A DNA stretch of 64,000 bases from Harmothoe impar (lineage: Eukaryota > Annelida > Polychaeta > Phyllodocida > Polynoidae): the NCBI GenBank assembly GCA_947462335.1, contig OX381717.1, forward strand, positions 14,933,166 to 14,997,165. The letters are read 5' to 3'. Of the stretch, positions 56,329 to 64,000 are shown piece after piece. The first letter of the stretch is position 1; the number at the start of each line of letters is the position of its first letter. A program made the translations under genes and the position numbers. Under the pieces are notes generated by a model that saw nothing but the letters and a program-made list of their open reading frames with translations, was not told the origin of the DNA and did no database searches.

Positions 56329-59142
56329 GTAAACAACTCGTTTGAAAAAATTTGCCTCTGCTATCTTCTTTACATGCTGTTTAATATTCTGTAGCCTGTT
56401 GAACTCGCAGGAGGGTTATAGCTTGTTTTTGTTTCTTAAGTTATTATGCAATTCCTGCTATGGGGTCAAAAGCCTTCTATATCCATGTATCATGACTGCT
56501 ACTAGGCATAGAATGTTTGGTGTTATTTTTTCAAGGTAATTTCGGGGTCGTAGGTAAATGTCAACAGAACCAATTGAATTCCTGAGGTTGTATTAAATGT
56601 GACCCGTTTTAACAAAATGCATCAGGAAGTTGCAGATATAAAATGTTATAATATTGCCAGATAAAATTCAAAATTCATACCTTTCTAGTGGGATGTTTTT
56701 TTTTAGTCTCTTTTGTGTCATGCATTTCAAATATGACAAGCGGTATATTGCCCAATATTCATTCCTACGTAATATTTCTGATACTTTTTGTTGGTTTAAA
56801 TGGAAACTAATTTAAATGAGATAATTAACTATAATATATAATTTGATATTAACTATACAATGCAATTGTACATCCCATGGCCATCATTTTTGGGAAAATG
56901 GTGGTAGAAATTTGGTTTTTAACTTAGTATGCCAGAAGAAAAATGTGATATTTTTCCACACTATGCTACTTGAAATACCCATATCTAGGCTCTTAAAAAG
57001 TGTGACTTCTGACCCATTTGGTTAAAATGGTTCACAAACGAGAGTTGGGATGGTTGGTCAAATCCTATCAATATACATCTACTATGCTGGTCGCCGATAG
57101 TTTGCAGTCAGAATCGCCAATAGTTGCAGTCGAAACCGCTGATAAGTTGCAGTCAGAATCGCCAATATGGAACGACATTGCACAGGGGGGTGATTCCACT
57201 TTTAAAGTATACGATACAATAACATTATTATTAAGACACATTGATGCTGTTTTGACTTCTTTTTTAAATGTAAAAAACCTAATCTAATAAATAAAAGCAG
57301 GTCCCCTGGCCCACTTGCCTGCCGCAGAATGCTTTGGTCTTTCACTGACCTTTTACGAATGATATATAGCATTTGGACGGGGATGGCAATGATTTAAACG
57401 ATTTTATGTGAACAGATTGGGAGAAAATCAATGAAATTTGTAATTCAAGCATTAAAGACTAAGTCTGGGGGAGGGGCTTTCCCTGAAGTCAAAGAAGTAG
57501 GGGACACTGGTCCTGTAGTCGCAGTACGAGCGGGGCTGGTCGTGAGGTAAACGTTGCACGCTGTGGAAGCTGAAGCAACTGGGGCATCGCGTGAAGTTGA
57601 AGCTACAGTTCCTGCACTAAAAGTGGAGGTCAGAGGACTAGGAATGTCAAAAAATCTTTGGGTTTGGGCCTCCTTCTGAAGACAGAATCTTTTGTATCAA
57701 CTTGATCGGAGTACTTGTTTGTTGGCATTCAGATTCCTGAGGATTTCAGAGTTTTTCCGAAATGACTTACAGATTTTATATTTTTGTGTCCTGACAATAC
57801 TAATATACTGGGCAATACTCATCGGATCAATGCCTACATGGAGGATGTTGGTAATCATTGTAACCTGAACGGTGTGCACAGTTATTTTGAGATTAGCAGC
57901 CATACCAGACGTTTTCTTCACATTTTTCATGATGTCACCGATTCTCCGATAGAACATCTTGTTCTTATATTTAGGAGTCGCCTCCTCTTGAGGGAATTGC
58001 ATGTCCCACTTTGCCTTCCACTTCAAAGAAAAAAGCTTCTGGCAGCTTCTGCTTTATACTCCGCTTCAAGCAGAACAACTAATACATCCGCACGGGACAC
58101 CTGTCTGGATCACCTGTTTGGATTGAAGGCCCTTGGTGGCCCTTTTCCTTTTTGAGGTTTGGTCATTTCAGTTGAGATGTTCATCTGTGGTGCCCTTGCC
58201 TATCATAAAACTATCTTCCCAACGGACATCAGAATGCCCGTCCCATCCAAGCCATCCAAACACATTTGAAAAATGAAAATTGTATTCTGCGAGATACTGG
58301 GTGCCCAGCCGAAGTCCCTTTTCTGCCAGGCAAATTCAGCATCCTCATCGCGTAGGGCCATCAAATGGTTTGGAAGGTTCTCGAATCCCCTATCCTTTAA
58401 CTCACTTTTCTCACAAGTCCTTTTCTCTCAAGTACCTGCTTTAAGAGTGTGAAGGTATCATCACTTATCACGTTGAACAGCGCGAAAAATATCATCACTT
58501 ATCATGTTGACAGGGTAACCATTGTAAGAGCAATATTTGCACTCTAGCTACCTTCAAGTCGCAACTAGTGTGTATTGTGGTACAGGTCTGAGACATTGTT
58601 TTTTTCAAAGTTGTCTTTGGGTGAAAAATGGGTAGATTTATCTCAGGGGAAAAAAGGGATATCTTAGCCTTCTGAATTATGCACTATGCATTTCCATAAA
58701 GTATGCATGGCCCCCTTGTCTTCTGCAGAATCCTGTGGTTTTTTGCATCTGCAGGACTACAGTATTGAGGGGAAGGCCCCGGTGCACTACTTGTCCAATG
58801 TGTTTTGTATCATGCAGGAAGCCATCTAGTGGGCTGTACATGACCAATACATGAGATATTTGGCAGCTAGTGGGCACTATTTTGATCAGACATCATGTGT
58901 GGGTACATACCACTACCCACAGATATCCAACTTTGACATTTTAGGGGGGGTATGGAAAATGTGAACTTAATGAAATAAAAGGTACTATTTTATATAGCTG
59001 TAGAAGATGACTGACATTGGGTAAGCAGTCAGTGTACTTGGCCTGAGCAGAAACATCTGAGTATCTGCATCATAATGGTCAGACAGAGTCATCTTTAGAT
59101 AGGCTTTTTCATTTTGCTTCATTTTTACTTTTTCATTTGCAG
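56329..59142. other. Intron inside the ROC domain
   Basis: No exon in phase found between the P-loop exon and 59143. One - strand frame (58026-57697, 109 aa, MKWKAKWDMQFPQEEATPKY) is not recognised and may be transposon- or pseudogene-derived. Confidence 0.5.
57697..58026 (-). CDS. Unrecognised 109-aa frame
   Basis: The frame is Lys/Asn-rich, with KNKMFYRRIGDIMKNVKKTS and IDPMSIAQYISIVRTQ. It has balanced composition, unlike chance AT-rich frames, and the reading seems to continue in other frames on both sides. It might be a decayed transposon protein or retropseudogene; no family recognised. Confidence 0.3.
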   Translation of the reverse strand: MKWKAKWDMQFPQEEATPKYKNKMFYRRIGDIMKNVKKTSGMAANLKITVHTVQVTMITNILHVGIDPMSIAQYISIVRTQKYKICKSFRKNSEILRNLNANKQVLRSS

Positions 59143-59204
59143 GTGATACCTTTGCGTCTAAAATAGCAAAACATCTTGTGACAGAAGCTGAAGCCTTAGA
59201 AAAG
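59143..59204 (+). CDS. ROC insertion exon (62 nt)
   Basis: Acceptor TTTCATTTGCAG, donor GTATGA, 62 nt. It completes a Gly codon and reads GDTFASKIAKHLVTEAEALEK. It lies between the G1 and G3 motifs, so it adds an insertion to the usual ROC core. Confidence 0.75.
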
Positions 59205-59315
59205 GTATGATTTAGTAGAAATTAACAGTATTGGGAATTCCTATAGTTTCTCAGGTCATATCAAACATCACTTTATGCAGAATCACTATGATACACATCT
59301 GATTTCTTTTTGCAG

Positions 59316-59367
59316 GATTCTGTTGAAGAAGCTGCAGGCTTTGGTCTACCTGCAGGAGACACCTTAG
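59316..59367 (+). CDS. ROC insertion exon (52 nt)
   Basis: Acceptor CTTTTTGCAG, donor GTAAAT, 52 nt. It reads DSVEEAAGFGLPAGDTL. It is similar in length and wording (GDT..) to the exon before it, hinting at an exon duplication within the insertion. Confidence 0.72.
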
Positions 59368-59507
59368 GTAAATGTTTTCTTATCACAACTTCCAACTTCA
59401 ACATACCATTTTCTTTCTCTAGAATAATATTATATGTATTTAACTAGTATAGAAAGCAATATTGGAATTGTATGTGTACCCACTAAATTCCCTTGCATAT
59501 CTCACAG

Positions 59508-59818
59508 AGCCCCAAAAAATGCTGCCCCCAGATACACTACCAAAAAAGGCCATCTCTCTGATGGAGGAAGAGGAGAGGGAGGTAGAAGAGGAAGCCCCAA
59601 TCGAGAAGCCTCGCATTGATATCAGGGACAAATCCAGTCATCTAGTAGTCCATGAACCAAGTCCTGTCAAAATGGATGTAGACACAGTGTTGAATATCAA
59701 GGAAATTCCCCGACCCATCATGGAAGAGATTGCCAAAGAACAGAAAAGGAAAGAAGAAATGGGAGTCCAGGAACCAAGAAAATCTAAGCAGCTGTTTTTC
59801 TGGGACTACGCTGGCCAG
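59508..59818 (+). CDS. ROC insertion and G3 exon
   Basis: Acceptor ATATCTCACAG, donor GTAAGT, 311 nt. The first ~90 residues are highly charged (MEEEEREVEEEAPIEKPR), with many Lys/Glu and no recognised fold. The last residues, LFFWDYAGQ, are the G3/DxxGQ motif of the ROC GTPase. The charged part therefore sits inside the GTPase core between switch I and switch II. Confidence 0.88.
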
Positions 59819-60188
59819 GTAAGTACTGGCTGGGAATAGTCTCTTTTGTATTTATTAGTTCTAGCATGATATTACCATTGTCTGTGTTGTATGGTATTGT
59901 ACAGCCATAAAGTCTCAACATTCAGAACTAGCAGGTCAGTTGACCCCATCTGCACTTTTAAAACCCTACTTTTTTCCAACACTAGCAATAAAGTAAAAAC
60001 AATATAATTGATACATACTAATAGCTTACACAGTTCTCATGAACCTGGTGGTTTATATCCATCTTGGGTATATACTGTGTAACTGTTCTGGAATTGCAAC
60101 CACTTCAGCAGAGATTTGTCAGGTATTTCAACTACCTTTTGAGCTAAAAACTCGGAACCATTACTCACCTATCTAATCATAATTTCAG

Positions 60189-60348
60189 GGTGTTTTTTAC
60201 ACTACGCATCAAATTTTCTTAACGCTCAGCTCAATCTATGTTGTGGTTATGAGCCTCAAACAAAAGCTGACCGACACAATCCCAAGCTACCGGAAGAACC
60301 TCATGGGAAAGAAAATACTTGACAAAAGTTGCCCAGAAACAGTTCAAG
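60189..60348 (+). CDS. ROC exon (post-switch II)
   Basis: Acceptor TAATTTCAG, donor GTAACC, 160 nt. It reads GVFYTTHQIFLTLSSIYVVV, the strand after DxxGQ that is typical of ROC domains, then MSLKQKLTDTIPSYRKN. It ends one base into an Asp codon. Confidence 0.88.
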
Positions 60349-60492
60349 GTAACCCTTTTAAGTATAATTATCCTTGATATAAATTTCACTAAAATGACAT
60401 ACGCCTTAAGACAAAACATATGGCAGGAGATTGTTTTAACTATATTTGATAACAACCTTAATGCTTCCTAAAAGGTATTTCTTTAAATTCAG

Positions 60493-60605
60493 ACTATTTG
60501 CAGTACTGGCTGTCTTGTATTTGTACCCACACTGTGTCATCAGCAACAGCTTCTGGGAAGGACTCCGCAAAGCCCCAAGTTCTGATAGCCCTCACACATA
60601 AAGAT
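60493..60605 (+). CDS. ROC exon with G4 motif
   Basis: Acceptor TTAAATTCAG, donor GTAAGT, 113 nt. It begins DYLQYWLSCICTHTV and ends VLIALTHKD, the G4 motif (T/N)xKD that selects guanine. This closes the core GTPase signature across the ROC exons. Confidence 0.88.
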
Positions 60606-60753
60606 GTAAGTGGAACTTCTCATGCATATCATTAAGACATACAGTTTGTCATTAGGAAGTATGCTGTGTTTTGTACCATTTCACCTTTTTGTAATTCTCA
60701 AATAGTACACATATGATGGAACATATAAATAGTTAATGCTTTCTCTATGCCAG

Positions 60754-61966
60754 CTATGCTCAGAGGATGAGATTCAAGAATATGAAGAAGCAGTCAACAA
60801 ATTCTTGGAAGAAAAGGGCTATGGGTTCCTAGTTCAAGATGTGATCACCATCTCCAATCGTGACCGTGACTCAACTGACATTAGCAGATTTCGCAATAAA
60901 CTTGAAGATCTTGTTAAGGAAAAGAGCTATACTGTACCACTCTCGTGGTACAACTTGAAAGAGGCTCTGACAAAGGATGATGCAAAAAGCCTCTCATTTC
61001 AAAAAGTGTGTCACATCGCAAGCCTCCACGACATCAATGCCACGGATCTAAAGGCAGCTCTGTCATTTTTCCATGATGCTGGAGAGTTGGTGTACTTCGA
61101 TGATGGTGCCCTTGCAGAAGTGGTGTTCCTTGACGTACAATGGTTGGTGGACCAATTTAAGAAGGTTATCACAATTAGTAAGTCTGACCAAGAGGATCCT
61201 ATGTACCACGAAAATGCTGAATTCTGGGCAGATCTTGACCAGAAGGGAGTCCTGCACCAGCAGCTAGTGAAGAGTCTTTGGCCAGACGAGGAAACAAGAA
61301 AGCAACTTCTCAACATGCTGCTGAAATTCTCCCTGCTCATGCCTGCTCCAAAGTATTATGTGGAGAACAGCAAGACTGCAGAATCAGAGAAGTTGTATTT
61401 GGTTCCATCCTTGTTGTCTTCAGAAGTAGTTGAAAAAGAGCAAGAAATTGGCAAAGTTATCAGGCTTTGTCCCAATCTTGGCTTTCTTCCAGTTGGTTTG
61501 TTCAACCGTCTGATCACAAGCCTCTCTGTTGACCACAGCTGGGAGGTATGTGGTCCTTTATTCCTACATGCAGCCACATTCAAAAGACATCAGCATCCTG
61601 AATCAACGATCATCATCAACAAACGTTCAGCTGAAAACCCCAAGGGGATTGAGGTGATTGAAGTGAAGGTTAACCAAGGAGCAAATTCTGCAGAAGGGTC
61701 TGAACTTGAGGACATACTTTCTGATATCGCTCAGACTCTTGCTCTGCTTCCCGGCAGTACTGAATTTGGCATCTGGCTGTCCTGCACAACTTGCCTTCAG
61801 TGGAACTTCATATGCAATCTTCAGGAGTTCAATGACAGCCGGATCTATGACAGAAATGTCTGTGAAAGGCATGGTCCAGTACTGAAGAAGTCAGAACATG
61901 CTACTTGGTTCTGTAAAGTGGCAAAAGACACAGAAGTTGCAGGGTCTGCGCAAAGGAAGGACACTG
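60754..61966 (+). CDS. COR domain exon (404 codons)
   Basis: Acceptor TCTATGCCAG, donor GTAAGT, 1213 nt and open throughout. It starts LCSEDEIQEYEEAVNKFLEE (end of ROC) and carries the COR signature: SLSFQKVCHIASLHDIN, LKAALSFFHDAGELVYFDD, VVFLDVQWLVDQFKKVI. It continues with a second COR-like lobe (LLKFSLLMPAPKYY, YLVPSLLSSEVVEKE, GLFNRLITSLSVDHSWEV). COR mediates dimerisation and couples to ROC in ROCO proteins. This is the best-supported exon of the window. Confidence 0.95.
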
Positions 61967-62085
61967 GTAAGTAGACAAGGAAAACACTCTTCAAGTTCAA
62001 ATGATACAAAAATAAATTAGATCGTCCTTACACAGAAATGTACACCTAAATGATGTGATACTCATGTATATTTTGTCTATTGCAG

Positions 62086-62240
62086 CTGGAAGAGGCACCC
62101 CGGATCTAATCTGCATGGAGGGCCCAGAGGAGTTCAGCAGCTGGGAGGAGAAACTACGACATCATGTAACAACTGTAGTTGAACTGTTTGACCTGCTCGC
62201 CTTTATTAAAAATGCCAAAAAAGAAGAACTAGTTCAGTCT
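62086..62240 (+). CDS. Linker exon after COR
   Basis: Acceptor GTCTATTGCAG, donor GTGAGT, 155 nt. It reads AGRGTPDLICMEGPEEFSSW, then a helical VELFDLLAFIKNAKKEELVQ. No family was recognised; phase is correct on both sides. Confidence 0.82.
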
Positions 62241-62521
62241 GTGAGTAAAGTTTATATGATTTTGATAATGGAATAATGTATTACTTAAAGGTGGGGTTTT
62301 ATTATATAGGATTAAAGAGAAAACTATCTAAAAGTTTTTTCCATACAAGACAAATTATTTTCTCAAAGTAGGGGGTCGTCTTAATGGCAGGGCCATCTTA
62401 AAGGCGAGGTTTTGTGGTAAATCAAGCAAGTTATTACTTATTCATAAATATAATGTCCCTCCATTTTACAGCCGAGTTTCTTTTGTATGGCTTTAAGATG
62501 GTACACTATCTTACACTTCAG

Positions 62522-63305
62522 GGGTATTCAACTGATCGCCTCAAATCATCAAACCAGATAGTTCGCGAGATCAAGAGCTCTCCAATCTGGCGGATCAAAG
62601 GATCATTGCGTGCTTTCCCATTAAACATGCAAGTTCATATGATTGAGCTCCTCGGGATGGATCCAAGTACCTTTGGCCACGGTGCAATTTTCTCCAAGGG
62701 ATTAGAAGTCGATGGAACGCTTGATGAGCTCAAACAAAAGCAGGAAAAAGTGAGCTTGGAAAAACAGCAAAGTTTCGAACCATCACACATAATTAAGAAG
62801 GCCGTAGGGCAGCCCACACCACAGCAGCCACCACACCAGGCACCACCACACCAGCCGCAACACCAGCCACCATACCAGCCGCCACACCAGCCACCACACC
62901 AGCCACCACCACACCAGCCACCACCACACCAGCCACCACCACACCAGCCGCCACAGCAGCCACCACACCAGCCGCCACACCAGCCGCCACAGCAGCCGCC
63001 ACAGCAGCCGCCACAGCAGGCACCACAGCAGGCACCACAGTCTCATTCATTGCCAGAATGGACAACCAGAGTAGGAAGTCCCAAGTTACAAGAACTACCC
63101 ACTTCCAGTCCTAGTCCATCCAATATGGATCTGGATGACAAGATAGAAGGCTTTAGAATTGGGGATTATCCTGAGATCATGACAAAGAAGGCAGCGACCC
63201 TGTTTTTTCACGATATAGGCGGTACTCTGCAGTTTCCAGGCTCAGAGGTTGTCTTACAAGTCCCACCAGGCGCAGTCCCTGCTGGGCAGGTCTATGCCAT
63301 CCATG
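62522..63305 (+). CDS. Exon with Pro/Gln/His tract and start of ZU5
   Basis: Acceptor TTACACTTCAG, donor GTAGGT, 784 nt. The first ~95 residues look helical (SSNQIVREIKSSPIWRIKG, FPLNMQVHMIELLGMD). A long tract of PPHQ and PPQQ units follows (about 62812-63038). After a Ser/Pro linker the ZU5 domain begins with ATLFFHDIGGTLQFPGSEVV and LQVPPGAVPAGQVYAI. ZU5 is a beta-sandwich found in ankyrins, UNC5 and PIDD, usually followed by UPA and a death domain. Confidence 0.9.
62812..63038 (+). repeat. CCACACCAG-type coding microsatellite
   Basis: Tandem CCACACCAG / CCACAGCAG units encode runs of PPHQ and PPQQ inside the ZU5 exon. The frame stays open on all strands read here, which explains several antisense shadow frames. 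Length is likely polymorphic. Confidence 0.9.
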
Positions 63306-63623
63306 GTAGGTTCTCTATACTCTATAACAACTCCTGCCTTTTATCATATGAAAAAGAAAATGACTAGGTGCCTTTTCTTTTTCGGAATACAATAAAGTTA
63401 CTTAATAATTTGCTGTCAAAATATGTTTTGTATACTTGTTTTATTAAATGTTTTCAGAGGACATCTATATGATGGTTTATGCAATAAAGATAAGAAAAGA
63501 ACTAATATTTGAACTAACTAATAAAACCTTAAGATATTATCTTGAGATTCTGTTTGTGATATCATTTTCTGGTCAAGTGTTTTGTAAGAAGTAACTGAAT
63601 TAACACCATTCACATAATTCAAG

Positions 63624-63823
63624 GAAAAGTCCACACCAATCTGCGAGAGTACCATCCTTGGATGTCATCCGAGGACCAGTTCATAGTGGGACCAGTGGCT
63701 GAGTTCACTGTGGAGGGTGGAGGAACATTTGACAAACCCGTTCAAGTCATCATCCCTCACTGTGTACGACCTGCCAAGATCAAAGACATCAAAGTGTTGT
63801 TTGGAAGAGATCACATTTATAGC
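63624..63823 (+). CDS. ZU5 domain exon
   Basis: Acceptor ATAATTCAAG, donor GTAAGT, 200 nt, completing a Gly codon. It reads KVHTNLREYHPWMSSEDQFI, VGPVAEFTVEGGGTFDKPVQ and VIIPHCVRP, the classic second half of a ZU5 domain (P-H-C before the next strand). Confidence 0.92.
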
Positions 63824-63993
63824 GTAAGTTTGATATATGGTTAAAATTACCATTTTGAACATGTATCGCTCAAACCATGCTTTTAGAACCAGTATGCACA
63901 ATGTAATTATAGACAGGCCGTACCTTGGTGATAATTACTAAAATTAAGTATTTTAAACAATAGAAGGGTTAAATTTTGCCTTGATTACTTCAG

Positions 63994-64000
63994 GAACTCG
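63994..64000 (+). CDS. Probable next exon, cut by window edge
   Basis: ATTACTTCAG precedes GAACTCG at the very end. The phase (0) is right for an exon continuing the ZU5/UPA part, but only seven bases are visible. Confidence 0.4.

Larger units (their letters stand above)
4190..64000 (+). other. Host gene: ROCO-family protein, LRR-ROC-COR-ZU5 (spliced, open at both ends)
   Basis: This is the span of a single spliced gene assembled by eye. Eleven LRR exons, a post-LRR exon, two acidic-linker exons, six ROC exons, one COR exon, a linker exon and two ZU5-bearing exons were found, all on + with consensus GT..AG borders and matching codon phase. Known family biology: ROCO proteins combine a Ras-like GTPase (ROC) with COR, often after LRRs, and act as regulated scaffolds in the cytoplasm; ZU5 followed by UPA and death domains occurs in PIDD and UNC5-like proteins. 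The start methionine, signal for the first exons and the C-terminal UPA/death part are not in view. Two LTR retrotransposons and several inverted-repeat elements lie in its introns. Gene identity below the family level (MASL-, DAPK- or PIDD-like) is not decided. Confidence 0.88.

Noticed and set aside
62783..63065. Antisense frames with Trp/Leu or Val/Ala repeats
   Set aside because: They are shadows of the CCACACCAG coding repeat.

Overview
This is nuclear DNA of a multicellular animal. It has introns with GT..AG borders, phase-preserving exons, LTR retrotransposons, MITEs and tRNA-derived SINE-like heads. The host gene type (LRR-ROC-COR-ZU5) and the compact, transposon-rich introns suggest an invertebrate deuterostome such as amphioxus or a hemichordate. 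That placement is inference and cannot be fixed from sequence alone.

One host gene runs on the + strand from at least 4190 to beyond the right edge. Eleven leucine-rich-repeat exons (mostly exactly 84 nt, always starting with the last base of a split codon) lie between 4190 and 42708. They are followed by a short post-LRR exon, an acidic linker (54796-55697), a ROC GTPase spread over six exons (56071-60605), a large COR exon (60754-61966), a linker exon, an exon with a Pro/Gln/His tract that opens a ZU5 domain, and the next ZU5 exon (63624-63823). The reading frame is consistent across every junction from 4190 to 63823. The product is a ROCO-family signalling GTPase; a UPA and death domain are expected beyond the window but not seen.

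Two full-length Ty3/gypsy-type LTR retrotransposons sit in introns of this gene. Element 1 (5360-16863, - strand, 545-bp LTRs, ATAA target-site duplication) has decayed gag, pol and ORF3. Element 2 (26247-38692, + strand, 521-bp LTRs, CTAC duplication) has three long open frames but carries a Glu-to-Lys change at a probable RNase H catalytic residue. Both share a tRNA-His-like primer site, a gag/pol -1 frame overlap, AT-hooks at the end of integrase, and a large third ORF in the env position. That ORF is not an envelope: it has no membrane or signal segments and carries two C2H2-like zinc motifs plus a conserved C-terminal segment. In both elements ORF3 is preceded by a promoter-like block with E2F, CCAAT and GC boxes in the same order.

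The most unusual signal is that each element is peppered with its own private short word. Element 2 has roughly 85 TTCGA/TCGAA sites against about 7 in element 1; element 1 has about 14 CCGACGG/CCGTCGG sites against 2 in element 2. Together with a zinc-finger ORF3 under its own promoter, this suggests a self-recognition system in which ORF3 binds words accumulated in its own element, by analogy with the VANC anti-silencing proteins of plant VANDAL transposons. The counts were made by eye and the function is a hypothesis.

The remaining intronic DNA holds two long inverted-repeat elements (44335-47600 and 48079-54563, the latter with RFX X-box-like palindromes in its arms), several MITEs, a ~91-bp minisatellite, and two hammerhead-ribozyme-like cores of the kind found in Penelope-like elements.
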